Below, one piece after another: positions 35,297 through 44,759 of a stretch of 64,000 nt of DNA (its first letter is position 1; every line of letters begins with the position of its first letter). The position numbers were made by a program, and so were the translations under genes. This DNA comes from Iamia sp. SCSIO 61187 (GTDB lineage Bacteria > Actinomycetota > Acidimicrobiia > Acidimicrobiales > Iamiaceae): the NCBI RefSeq assembly GCF_019443745.1, contig NZ_CP050949.1, positions 1-64,000 on the forward strand. The letters run 5' to 3'. The notes under the pieces are model-generated. The model saw only the letters and a list, made by a program, of their open reading frames with translations. It ran no database searches and was not told where the DNA came from.

Positions 35297-36349
35297 CTAG
35301 TTGCCGTCGATGCTCCAGTGCCAGGGCTCGCTGGACAACGGGTGGAGGCCGAAGCGGATGGCGTTGGCGTTGAGCCAGCTCCAGCACGCGGTCGATCGGG
35401 TCGAGCAGGCGTCGAAGTCGATCGCCAGGCCCTGCTCGTGCTGTGAGGTGCCGGGTCGGGCGGTCGGTGGCGAGCACTGCGAGGACGGCATCTCGTAGAT
35501 CGCGTAGTGGCTGGTGCCGCAGTGGGCCCTGCGAAGGGCGATCTGCTCGGCCGGGTCCCGATACGAGCTGCCGGTGAGCGGAACTCCTTCGGCTGCCGCG
35601 GCGGCGAGGAGCGAGCGGACCTGATGCGCCCACGCGGCATTGGTCGGGCCGACTCCCTCGACATCGACGAGCTGCACGTCGCCGCTGCCCGATGTGGGTG
35701 ACGTGTCGGCGGCCTCGTAGCGCCGGGCGGCCTCGAGCACGTCGTCCGCGTAGGCCTCGGAGTGGTTGTAGGCCCAGAGGCCGCGGCGCCAGTCGCTCTC
35801 GGTCGCCATGGGCGAGCCGCTTGCGCAGAGGTAGCCGGCGGCGGCCAGGGCGGCGTCGTAGAGGTTGTGAGGATCGGCGGCGCCGTCGTCGTTGCCGTCT
35901 GCGCCGTAGGCCCGCCAGGTGCTGGGGATGAACTGCATCGGACCGACCGCATGGTCGACTGTGCTCGAGCCGTCCCACCGTCCACCGTCCGTGTCGTCGC
36001 CGAGCTGGGGCAGAGGGATCCCGATGATCGGTGGGCGGACATCCCCGTTGCCGCTCGCGGTCGCACCCCCGTGGGTGCCGTGTCCGCTTTCGACCTCGCC
36101 CACGCCGGCGAGAAGGGACGGAGGGATCGAGCAGGGCGGTGAGAACGAGGGAGCGGCGGCCGCAGCTCGCTGGTAGGCCTCGGCGGCGACCGGCGGAACG
36201 CCCTCCAGGCCGGCGCCGGCCGGTCCGAAGCCGAGCTCCGGGCGGTCGAACAACCCGCTGACCGTCAGGACGGGCAGGCCGATCGTCGCGGCCAGCAGGG
36301 CGATGAGCGCCGTCGCGCTCGTGACTCCGATGGTCTTCCCCGTGGGCAT
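35297..36349 (-). CDS. Lytic transglycosylase fused to a VanY-type D-Ala-D-Ala carboxypeptidase
   Basis: The gene encodes 350 residues with an N-terminal membrane anchor (TSATALIALLAATIGLPVLT). The SLT-type domain has the likely catalytic Glu in VGEVESGHG near residue 87, then AVGPMQFIPSTWRAYG. The C-terminal domain has the peptidase M15/VanY motifs SQHEQGLAIDFD near residue 305 and EPWHW near residue 344. The fusion would cut both glycan strands and peptide tips, opening the wall for the conjugation apparatus. It is divergent from the VirB2-like gene at 36454. Confidence 0.88.
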   Translation of the reverse strand: MPTGKTIGVTSATALIALLAATIGLPVLTVSGLFDRPELGFGPAGAGLEGVPPVAAEAYQRAAAAAPSFSPPCSIPPSLLAGVGEVESGHGTHGGATASGNGDVRPPIIGIPLPQLGDDTDGGRWDGSSTVDHAVGPMQFIPSTWRAYGADGNDDGAADPHNLYDAALAAAGYLCASGSPMATESDWRRGLWAYNHSEAYADDVLEAARRYEAADTSPTSGSGDVQLVDVEGVGPTNAAWAHQVRSLLAAAAAEGVPLTGSSYRDPAEQIALRRAHCGTSHYAIYEMPSSQCSPPTARPGTSQHEQGLAIDFDACSTRSTACWSWLNANAIRFGLHPLSSEPWHWSIDGN

Positions 36350-36453
36350 GACGGCCTAGGCCGGCCGGCTGGCGATTTCTGCCGCGGTCGATGTCGCGAT
36401 CCGGGTCGCTGTGGGGCCTAGGGGCGCATCTCGACCGCGAAGGAGGTGGTCCG

Positions 36454-36744
36454 ATGAGCTCCTTCATCGGGTTGCTCGCACAGGTGGACGTCGATGCGTC
36501 GTCCGAGGGACTTCCAGGCGCTGACCTGATCCAGCAGCTGCTGGACTGGGCGCAGATGATCGCCCTCTGGGCGAGCCTGGGCTCCATCCTCCTCGGGGCA
36601 GCCATGTACGGGCTGGCTCGGGAGGGCGGTAGCTACGGGGCGGCGAGCAAGGGCAAGTCCTTCGCGCTGGGCGGCGTCGTCGGGGCGATCCTGGCGGGCC
36701 TGGCGCCCTCGGCGGTCAACCTCCTCTTCGAGGCGGCGGGCTGA
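36454..36744 (+). CDS. VirB2/TrbC-like small membrane protein of the conjugation system
   Basis: The gene encodes 96 residues from the ATG at 36454, with GGAGGTGG eight bases upstream. Two hydrophobic helices (MIALWASLGSILLGAAMYGL and ALGGVVGAILAGLAPSAVNL) are joined by a polar loop with GGSYGAASKGKS. This is the shape of T4SS pilin-type subunits, though the signal peptide is short. The stop overlaps the next gene. The function is inferred from position and topology. Confidence 0.65.
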   Translation: MSSFIGLLAQVDVDASSEGLPGADLIQQLLDWAQMIALWASLGSILLGAAMYGLAREGGSYGAASKGKSFALGGVVGAILAGLAPSAVNLLFEAAG

Positions 36745-37452
36745 TGGGCACCTCGACTCACGACCTGGCGCCACGCCGGCGGCTCATGATCGCCGCTGGG
36801 GCGCTCGTGGTGGTCGCCATCCTCGTGGCCCTCGCGATGGCGACGACCGGCTCGAACGAGCGGCGAGCCCCGACTGCGACGACCGGACCGCCGAGGATCC
36901 AGACCTCGGCGGTGCCATCGGGCCCCGCCGAGGAACGGGCCGGCATGCCGGTGGGCTACTCCCGGGACGAGACGGGGGCCGTCTCGGCCGCGATCGCCTT
37001 CGCCACGGCGTCCCAGCGATGGCTCTACTTCGGCGACGACGAGGTCGAAGCGGCGGTGCGGGCTATCGCCACGCCGTCCTCGGCCGACGAGCTGGTGGCC
37101 AGCGTCGTCGAGGAGGTGAGCAAGGCGGGAGCAGCTGGGCGCGTCCCCGGGGGGTCGGGTGGTTGGTGAGGCCCCTGGCATGGTCGGTGCTCGATCGCGA
37201 CGACGACCGCGCCACCGTCGAGGTGTGGGCCGTCACGGTCCTCTCGGCCGCCGAGGTCGCCGCACCACAGGCCGAGTGGGGAACCTTCACCGTCGACCTC
37301 GCCTGGAGCGGCGGCGACTGGACGCTCGAGACATCAGGAACGAGCCCGGGCCGACGCCGATGGTCGGGCCGGCGATCGGCCGTGGGATGCCATCCCCTTC
37401 GACGACGCCCTTGGATGGCTTCACCCGCCTCGACGGGGAGCCGGTGCGGTGA
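36744..37452 (+). pseudogene. Membrane-anchored conjugation protein, several frameshifts
   Basis: The ATG overlaps the VirB2-like stop. The frame begins with one membrane helix (LMIAAGALVVVAILVALAMA), then a Thr/Pro linker and a periplasmic-type domain (AIAFATASQRWLYFGDDEVE). It shifts near 37125 to continue as WLVRPLAWSVLDRDDDRATV and EVWAVTVLSAAEVAAPQ, shifts again near 37350 (PTPMVGPAIG) and at least once more before a stop at 37452 shared with the next GTG. The rebuilt protein is about 235 residues and looks like a VirB8- or TrbF-like exported component, though no motif proves it. Confidence 0.55.
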
Positions 37453-38822
37453 TCGCCTTCTGGAACCCCGTGGACTGGGCCATCGACCAGGTGTCCGGGT
37501 TCGTCCAGGCACAGCCACGGCGGCTTCGAGCTGGTGATCGGAGGCTTGGTCGCCTGGGTGGTCGACGCCGTTGGTCTGGGTCGTCGGAGGGGTCTTCAAC
37601 TTCTTCATCGATGCCACCGACCCGAACGTCCAGGCCGACTGGTTCATCACCGGCGATGGTCCCTACGCAACGACGGTGAGCATCGGGGGCGCGCTGCTGC
37701 TCCTGTTCCTCTTCGCCGCCATCGTCCAAGGCATCCTGAGCGCGGACGTCAGCGGGATGCTCCGGGCGATCGCTCTGGATCTTCCGGTGTCGATCCTCGG
37801 CATGGTCGGCCTCGTCACGTTGACCCAGGCGCTGATTGCCCTGACCGACGCACTCTCGGGCCACCTCCTGTCGATTCCAGGACATCGCCGAGTTCGGCGC
37901 GGTCGTCGCTTCGCTGTGAACGACTTCAGGGCGGGACCTCGACCGCCCTTGTCGTGTTCCTCCTCGGCTTGGTGAGCGTGTGCGCGGGCCTGGTCCTCAT
38001 GGCCGAGCTGGTCATCCGATCCGCGCTGATCTACATCGTCGTGGCCCTGGCGCCGCTGGTGTTTCGCCGCCCGCCTGTGGCCGGCCACCAGAGGCGCCAC
38101 CCGCAAGCTGCTGGAGCTGCTGTGCGCTTTGATCCTGTCGAAGCTCGTCATCGCCGTGGCCTTGGCCGTCGCTGCGGCGGCTGCCGTCGGCGCCGGGTCC
38201 GGTGGCGAGGTCACGGCGCTTCCGACCCCTGAGGCCTTCGCCGAGGACCCGCAGGGATCGGTGGGCCAGGCAGTCGGCATCCTGCTCACGGCCGCCGCGG
38301 CCTTTGGCGTGGCCGCCTTCTCGCCGCTGCTGATCGCGAAGCTGATGCCGCTCACGGAGGCGGCGGTGGTGTCCCAGGGCGTCCGGGGTGGACCCGCGCG
38401 GGCGGCCCAGCAAGGTCTCCTGCTCTCCAGCTCCACCCGGTCGTTGTCGAAGGGTCGCATCAGCCAGCTCGGCGGTGGCGGCTCGGTCCCGGCCGGGGCG
38501 GGCGCTTCGTCCGCTCCCGGTGGTGCAAGCGGCGGCAGCCTGCATCGGGTGGGGGAGCCGCATCGGGGTCGGGGGAGCGGCGGCCGGCGGCGCAGGCGCT
38601 GCGGGCCCGATCGGAGCCGCCGCGGTCGTGGCGGCCGCCGCAGGTTCCGCTGCGGTCGGCGCCGCCCGGAAGGGCGCCACCGCAGGAACCGGAAGCGCCG
38701 AGGCCGTCGCCGACGGAGGTGCGCCGACGTCATCCCCACCGCCGAGGTCACCCGCGCCCCGTGGTGAGCCGACGAGAGCCCCGGCCCACCCGGGACGTCC
38801 CGAAGGCGCTGGCGATGTCTGA
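37449..38822 (+). pseudogene. TrbL/VirB6-like conjugation membrane protein, multiple frameshifts
   Basis: The GTG overlaps the preceding stop. Pieces in all three frames join into one protein: FWNPVDWAIDQVSGFV, then GGFELVIGGLVAWVVDA, then VGGVFNFFIDATDPNVQADW. A long hydrophobic run follows (GALLLLFLFAAIVQGILSA, LVVFLLGLVSVCAGLVLMAE), then SKLVIAVALAVAAAAAVG and VGILLTAAAAFGVAAFSPLL. An Ala/Gly/Ser-rich tail ends at 38822. This is the layout of TrbL/VirB6 channel proteins. About six frame changes are needed. The junctions lie in coherent protein, so sequencing errors are likely. Confidence 0.65.
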
Positions 38823-40289
38823 GACACCGGCCCGCACCTTCGCCTCGAACCGTTGGACCAGTCGGGGGTGTTCCTGGGCCTGGGCGTCCTCCAGTGCGTG
38901 ATGCTCGGAGCAGGGATCCTGGGAGCGGTCCTCGCCATCAGCGCTGGAGCGCCCGTGGCGGTGGCGGCGGCCCCGCTCCTCACCGCCGTAGCCGTGGCCT
39001 TCGGTCGCATCGGCGGTCGCGCCGTGTGGGAGTGGGTCCCGCTCCTCGTCGAGTGGTCCTGGGCTGGGTGCCGGCGTGGGCGCCGGTGGCAGGCGGCGCT
39101 CCCGCTGTGGCCCACGGTCGACCCTGCGCCGGCCCCGCCATGCCTGGACGGGCTCGAGATCGTTCCGATCGACTGGCGCGCCGCCGGCGACCTCGGCGCG
39201 GTGAGAGACCACCAGCGCTCGACCCTCACCGTCGCCGTCCCAGTGACCGGACCCGAGTTCGTGGTCCAACCGGCGATCGAGCAAGAGCGCCTGCTCGCCG
39301 GGTGGGGCGACCTCCTGGCACAGTTCGCAGTCGAGCGCAGCGTCGTCACCCACCTCGCGTGGTCCGATCTGGCTCGTCCTGCGGGCCTCCAGGAGCACAC
39401 CGCCTGGCTGGACCACCACGACCGGGACACGCCTCACCCCGAGGCCGAATCGTCCTATCGGGAGCTCCTCCAGCGCGGGGCCGACGCCACCACCACCCAC
39501 GAGGTCGTCGTCACGCTCACCGTCGCCCGCGACCGGCTCGGTCGCCAGGGCGGCAACGCCGAGGACCGCTTGGCACGAGCGCTGATCACCTCGGTCGAGG
39601 CCCTGCTGCGAGGGCTGCGGGCGGCCGGGCTCACGGCTGCGGAGCCTCTGGACCCGAGAGCGCTCCAACGCCTCGTTCGCCTTCGGATCGCTCCGCACGC
39701 AACGAAGCAAGGTCCGTTGGCCGGGCGACTGGCCGATCGCCTCCAGCACGTCGTCGCATCGACGGCCGGCCCCCTGGCCGTCGAGTCCCGATGGCACGAG
39801 GTCCGTGTCGACTCGGCGTGGCACCGCACCTGGTGGATCGGGAGCTGGCCTCGCCTCGCTGTCGCCCCGAGCTGGCTCGAGCCGTTCCTCGCCGCCGGCG
39901 GCATCACGCGGGCCATGACCGTGGTCCTCGTGCCCGTTCCAACCCACCAGAGCCGTCGCCGCATCGAGCGGGACCTGGTGAAGCTGGACTCGGATGCAAC
40001 GACCCGGGAAGAGAAGGGCCGGCGGGTCGACGCACGGCACCGTCGTGCCACCCAGGCCCTGCTGGACCGTGAGGAGGAGCTCGTCGCCGGCTACCCGGAG
40101 GTGGCCTACGCGGGACTCGTCACCGTGTCGGCGCCCAGCCTTGAACTCCTCGACGAGCACGGCGAGATCGTCGAGCAGCTGGCACGAGAGCACGGGATGG
40201 ACATCCGGGTCCTCGACGCGCGTCAGGACGTCGCCTGGGCCGCCGCTCTGCCCGTGGGCCTCGCGCCCTCGACCCTCCTCGCGTCGTGA
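38815..40289 (+). pseudogene. SCO6880-family conjugation membrane protein, one frameshift near the start
   Basis: The ATG at 38815 overlaps the previous stop. After METPART-like residues the frame shifts near 38840, then runs intact from LEPLDQSGVFLGLG to the stop. Two membrane helices follow (LQCVMLGAGILGAVLAI, and a second near residue 45), then a large soluble domain with WSWAGCRRGRRWQAALPLW and many Trp and Arg. This matches the SCO6880/PrgI-like proteins that precede the VirB4-type ATPase in actinobacterial T4SS loci. The stop overlaps the ATPase GTG. The intact part alone is about 478 residues. Confidence 0.7.
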
Positions 40290-41580
40290 GACCCACACTG
40301 CGACTCCCGTTGCACCGCGGCACGACCGCCCACGTCTGCTCGCTCTACCCGTTCTCGGTCCAGGCGAGCCTGGGCCACAGAGGCACGTACATCGGCATCG
40401 ACCTGCTGGCCGGCAACGGCGCCTTCTACTGGGATCCGTTCGACTCCTACGCCCAGGGCCACATCACGAACCCCAACGCCTGGGTCCTCGGCGAACCGGG
40501 CAACGGCAAGTCGGCCCTCATCAAGACGTTGCTGTGGCGCCAGGCCGCGGTCTACGGAACGGGACCCAACGGCCGGTGGTTCGCAGTCGTTGACCCGAAG
40601 GGCGAGTACAGCCTGCTCGCCGAGCGGCTCGACCTCACCGTCATCCGCCTCAGCCCGGGCGGCTCGGTGCGGATCAACCCGCTCGCCCCAGGCCCGGCCG
40701 CCGATCACGAGCCCGCCTCGAAGCAGACCATCCGCCAGGCCGAGATGTGCACTGCGCTGGTCGCCACCGTCCTCGAACGGTCGCTGAGCCCGATCGAGGA
40801 CGCAGCGACCTTCGCTGCGGTCGAGCAGCTCCGCCAGGCCCCGATGAGGTCGGAACCGACCCTTGTCGACGTCGCCCGGCTCCTCACGGACCCGACCACC
40901 GACATGGCCTCCCGCCTTCGTCGCACGAGCGAGGAGGTCGCGGTCGACGCGTCCGCCGTCGCCTACGCGCTCGACAAGCTCCTCACCCGGTCGCTGCGCG
41001 GAATGTTCGACGGGCCGTCGACCGTCCCGCTTCGGTGGGACGGCCCGGGGCTGGTGCTCGACCTCTCCGGCGTGCCCGTCGACTCCGACGCTCTGCCGCT
41101 GGTGATGGTCGCTGCGGCCGGCTGGCTCCAGCAGCTGATGGCCTGCCCGGGGCCGCAGCGCATGCAGGTGCTCGACGAGGCCTGGGCCCTCCTGGCCAAC
41201 CGCCACACCGCGGCCTACCTCCAGAGCGCATGCAAGCTCGGCCGGACGTACGGCGTCGCCAACCTGTGCGTCGCCCACGCGCCTCCGACCTCGCCGCCCA
41301 GGCCGACGACGGGACCAGCACAGCCAAGATCGCCGCCGGCCTCCTCGCCGATGCCGCGACGACGATCATCTTGCGCCAGGCACCGGACCAGCTCAGAGCT
41401 GCCGCGACCCACTTCGGCCTCACCGAGCCAGAGGTGCGCGTCGTCGGCCAGCTGGCGCGAGGCCGCGCCCTCTGGCACATCGGCGGTCGCAGCGCCCTCG
41501 TCCAGCACCTGCTCGCTCCGAGCGAGGTCGACCTCAGCGACACCGACGCCCGCATGCACGGCCGATCCGAGGCGGCATGA
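40286..41580 (+). pseudogene. VirB4/TraC-type conjugation ATPase, one frameshift
   Basis: The GTG overlaps the previous stop. The FtsK/VirB4-like core has Walker A GEPGNGKSALIKT near residue 71, VDPKGEYSLLAERL near residue 103 and Walker B MQVLDEAWALL near residue 295. Near 41280 a one-base deletion changes the frame, and adding a base rejoins CVAH to RASDLAAQ. The remainder continues as TTIILRQAPDQLRAAATHFG and QLARGRALWHIGGRSALVQH to 41580. The rebuilt protein is about 431 residues, consistent with a VirB4 C-terminal ATPase whose N-terminal part is the preceding gene. It powers transfer. Confidence 0.8.
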
Positions 41581-41583
41581 GCC

Positions 41584-42636
41584 GTGTACGACCGCTCTGC
41601 CCTCCTGGCCTCGGTCTCGCTCGAGGCGCTCGCCGACGAGCTGCTGGGGCCACACCACGGCACGGAGCGATCGGCGACCTGGCCGTGCCCGAACCCGAAT
41701 CACGCGCAGACGGGACGGACGCCGCCTCTCGGCATCTACACGACGCGATGGGGTGAGCAACGGTGGGGGTGCTTCGGGTGCGGGGCGGGGGGCTCGGCCA
41801 TCGACCTGGTGCTCGCCGTCCATGGGGGCAGCGTGCGGAGCGCCTTCGACTACCTGGCCGCGAGGGCCGGCCAGCGCCCTGACGACGCCTTGGTCGGTCC
41901 GGCGCACCGTCCACCCGGGCGTCGGTGCGAGCGGGACCCGGAAGGTCTGGCACGGTACGCGCGGGAGTGCGCCGCGACGCTCTGGACCCCGGCGGGCGCA
42001 CCCATCCTTCGTTGGCTCACCGACGAGCGCGGCCTGCCCGAGGACGTCCTGCGCGTCAACGAGATAGGGGCCGACACGGGGTCGCGCCGCCAGTTCCGTC
42101 CCGACGGGATGCCACGAGCGGCCGGTGCCGTCCTCCCGACCATCGTCGATGGTCAACCGATCTATGCCCACATCCGGGTGATGCGTCCCGGTCCCGATCG
42201 CACCCGCTACCTCAACCCGGCCTACGACCTCGCGCCGAGCCCGCGCATGTGCAGGTACGAGCCGGCTCGCCGGCTCCACGACGAGATCGTGATCACCGAG
42301 GGAGCGATCGATGGGCTGTCGGCCGCCGCCGCGGGGTACGTCGCCGTCCCCTTCTTCGGGACCGGGTGTCCGGATGCCTCACACGCTCTGGCGCTCGCTC
42401 GCCTTCCGGGCCCGCTCGTGATGGCCTTCGACCCGGAAGAGGGCAAGGGCCAGCGGAGCGCCGCTCACCTCAGGGCCCTCCTGGCGGCTCACCAACGCAC
42501 CGCTCTCAATGTGCGCCCGCCCGACGGCGACCTCAACGAGTGCTTGTTGGCGGGAGACGACTGGCCCCAACGGTTCGAGGCGGCGATCGCCGACGCACGG
42601 AGGGCGGAGACCATCGGTCGCAGCCTCGCCGGTTGA
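41584..42636 (+). CDS. CHC2 zinc-finger/Toprim primase-like protein
   Basis: The gene encodes 350 residues from a GTG. The N-terminal zinc site has Cys and His in CPNPNHAQTG and CFGCGAGGSAIDLVL near residues 35-70, as in DnaG-type CHC2 domains. The Toprim-like region has VITEGAIDGLSAAA near residue 236 and MAFDPEEGKGQRS near residue 280. Conjugative elements use such proteins to prime the transferred strand. The stop lies 3 bases before the end of the convergent Fic gene. Confidence 0.85.
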   Translation: MYDRSALLASVSLEALADELLGPHHGTERSATWPCPNPNHAQTGRTPPLGIYTTRWGEQRWGCFGCGAGGSAIDLVLAVHGGSVRSAFDYLAARAGQRPDDALVGPAHRPPGRRCERDPEGLARYARECAATLWTPAGAPILRWLTDERGLPEDVLRVNEIGADTGSRRQFRPDGMPRAAGAVLPTIVDGQPIYAHIRVMRPGPDRTRYLNPAYDLAPSPRMCRYEPARRLHDEIVITEGAIDGLSAAAAGYVAVPFFGTGCPDASHALALARLPGPLVMAFDPEEGKGQRSAAHLRALLAAHQRTALNVRPPDGDLNECLLAGDDWPQRFEAAIADARRAETIGRSLAG

Positions 42637-42639
42637 GGC

Positions 42640-43254
42640 TCAGGAGGCGCCGCGACGCAGAGGCGAGGGCTGGTCGCCCGCGCCCATGATCCGGCTCAAG
42701 AGCGGCGCGAAGGCACCTGGGTCGTCGAGGGATGCGACCGACGCCGCGATGTTCTCGGCAGGGCTGACGTCCGACCAGTCGAGCATCTGGCCGTGCCGGG
42801 CCGCAGCCTGGGTGATGAGCGAGCGTTGCGTGCGGCCGTTGCCCTCCCGGAAGGGGTGCGCCTCGTTCATGTCGGACAGGACGGTGCTGAGAGCGTCGGC
42901 GAGGTCGGCGGGTTCCAGCCGTGGGCCTGTCGCCACGGTCCGGAGCTGGTCCATGCATCACGTCACCCCTTGGGCCAAGCGAGCGACGGGGTGGAAGCGG
43001 TGACCCTCCTTGTGGATGTCCACGGATCGGAGCTCTCCGGCCCACGCGTAGATGTCGCCGAACAGGTAGCGATGGACCGCCCGCCAGTGGTCGCCGTCCC
43101 AGGTCTGCCGGATCAGATCCGGGTGGGCATACAGGGAGCGCTCGGCTTCGGCGACGAGCGCAGCCTCCACGACGATGAGCTGCGCGGGGTCGGCGATCCC
43201 GAGCAGGTTGAGCAGGCATCCCGTAGCCGGGTCGGTGAAGGGATCGACCGTCAC
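42640..43254 (-). pseudogene. Fic/DOC-family toxin with an in-frame TGA
   Basis: Two halves lie in the same frame: 43254-42958 (LIRQTWDGDHWRAVHRYLFG, DIYAWAGELRSVDIHKEGHR) and 42957-42640. The second half carries the Fic active-site motif HPFREGNGRTQRSL. A TGA at 42960-42958 and one Cys codon separate them, while no bases are missing. The restored protein is about 204 residues. The Fic motif is intact and would transfer AMP or another phosphate-linked group to a target. As read, only the first half is translated, so the toxin is probably inactive unless TGA is read through or is an error. Confidence 0.8.
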
Positions 43255-43276
43255 GGCCGGCCGGGTGCGTTCGGCG

Positions 43277-43987
43277 CTAGTTGGCGTGCGCGGGCTGCGA
43301 GAGGCGGTGCTCGGTCGGCAGGTCGACGCCGTGCTCGGCCAGGATCTTCCGCCGGGCCTGGTCGCTGGTCATCTCGCCGGCCGCAGCCGCCTCGAGGATG
43401 GCCACCACAGCGGGCTCCAGCTCGACGCCCTCCAGCCGGGCCGAGGCCACGGCGCTCCGGACGCTCGGGTCCTGTCCCATGGGCACCAATCTACTACGGC
43501 GCGGCTCGTCGCCCTCTGCCACAGAGGTGCCAGCCGGGGCGCGGCGGGCAGCCAGAGCACGCTCGATCGCCGCCGCCAGATGCCCGGCCCACGCTCCCGT
43601 GAAGGCATAGGGAGGGTCATCGGCGAAAAGGAGCGTGACGCCGGCCCCACCGGGATGACCCTGAAGCATCGTGATTGCGTCGAGCCACACCGACGCCCAT
43701 GCGCCCTCGTGGTGGACCAGCAGGCGTGCGTCGTCGAAGACGACGGTGATGTCCCCGAGTGGGCGCCACCGAGGGGCGGCAAGCCGACCGGCCTCGTCCC
43801 GCCGACGGCGGTTGCCCACCATGCTCGCCCCGGCGAGTGCGGAGAACATGAGCGGGCCACCGCCGATGACCGTGCTCTGCTCGTACGCCACATCGACCCC
43901 CAGGTAGCGCCAGCCCGCGACGCGGAAGGATGCGGGCGTGGTGTCGGTGCGCTGTGACCAAGCGTGAGCGCTCGGGTCGGTCACCAT
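43277..43987 (-). CDS. PH-like protein fused in frame to a VbhA-type Fic antitoxin
   Basis: The gene encodes 236 residues. The first about 165 (GWRYLGVDVAYEQSTVIGGG, ITVVFDDARLLVHHEGAWAS) are beta-rich and look PH-like, though I do not recognise the family. The last 67 begin MGQDPSVRSAVASARLEGVE, with the class-I Fic inhibitory motif S-x3-E-G (SARLEG), then a VbhA-like helical tail. No stop separates the parts. An internal ATG at 43480 could also give the antitoxin alone. The Fic gene starts 23 bases downstream. Real fusion versus a lost stop cannot be settled here. Confidence 0.7.
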   Translation of the reverse strand: MVTDPSAHAWSQRTDTTPASFRVAGWRYLGVDVAYEQSTVIGGGPLMFSALAGASMVGNRRRRDEAGRLAAPRWRPLGDITVVFDDARLLVHHEGAWASVWLDAITMLQGHPGGAGVTLLFADDPPYAFTGAWAGHLAAAIERALAARRAPAGTSVAEGDEPRRSRLVPMGQDPSVRSAVASARLEGVELEPAVVAILEAAAAGEMTSDQARRKILAEHGVDLPTEHRLSQPAHAN

Positions 43988-44340
43988 CTTTCGTCGTCCT
44001 CCTCCATCACGAAGTCGATCCCGGCTTCGAGGATGTCCAAGGCCGAGTCGATGAGGCCTTCCACGGCTCCTGCGTCGAGCAGGATCGGGCGGCTGAACGG
44101 GCCCAACGCTGTCGGCGTCAGCATCAGGGCTAGGTGGTACCCCTGCCGACCGCTCGCCATGCACTGGAACGGCTCGGACATGACGACGAACTCGACCCGC
44201 CACGGCGGGGCGGGCAGCGATGCGTCCGACGACGATGGGGTGATCGCCGTGATCCGTGTGCCAGCGACCCCCCGCCCGGTGGCTGCACCTGGACGGGAGG
44301 CCGCTGGCGAACAGCGCCTACGAGGACTCGGTCCAGACAT
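43981..44340 (-). CDS. Hypothetical protein of the toxin-antitoxin transcript
   Basis: The gene encodes up to 119 residues from the ATG at 44340. The first 50 look weakly coding and an internal ATG at 44181 is possible (MSEPFQCMASGRQGYHLALM). The C-terminal half is acidic and helical (GAVEGLIDSALDILEAGIDF). It overlaps both neighbours by a few bases, and the next ATG sits inside its end. I recognise no family. The start is uncertain. Confidence 0.5.
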   Translation of the reverse strand: MSGPSPRRRCSPAASRPGAATGRGVAGTRITAITPSSSDASLPAPPWRVEFVVMSEPFQCMASGRQGYHLALMLTPTALGPFSRPILLDAGAVEGLIDSALDILEAGIDFVMEEDDERW

Positions 44341-44759
44341 CTGCCTGGCGCTCCTCGAAGACGTGAAACCCCGCTACCTCATTGCCGCGGTCCATCAGGT
44401 AGAGGCCGACCACACACCCGTCGCCGCCGGACGGGTCGTGGGCGACGACCGCCGCTCGGGTGGGCTCGCCGCTTCGTGACCGGCCGGCGACCTCGATGGC
44501 CCCGACCTCATCGAGGCACTTCAGGCCGATCCGCTCGAAGCCGTCCTCGTCGAGCAGCACAAATCGGCAGTCCCCACCCGCCTCGGCGGTGAGGCGGGCG
44601 GGCGATGCCCGTCTCGTCCACGACGACGAGTCGCCCCGTCCTCACCTCGTCCGCGATCTGGAGGCGAAGGTCGGTCACCTCTCGCTGGAGCCGCTCGAAC
44701 GCCACCGGGTCGACCCGGGCCGGAACGTCGCTGTCCTCAGCTGTCGGCCCGTCAGACAT
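44318..44759 (-). pseudogene. Hypothetical protein, one frameshift
   Basis: The ATG at 44759 gives MSDGPTAEDSDVPARVDPVA, then a coiled-coil helix (FERLQREVTDLRLQIADEVR). Near 44600 the frame changes by one base, and it rejoins as RLTAEAGGDCRFVLLDEDGF to a stop at 44318. The last part (VVAHDPSGGDGCVVGLYLMD) is beta-rich. The rebuilt protein is about 147 residues. Family unknown. It follows the XRE gene with an 8-base overlap and precedes the 119-residue protein. Confidence 0.55.
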
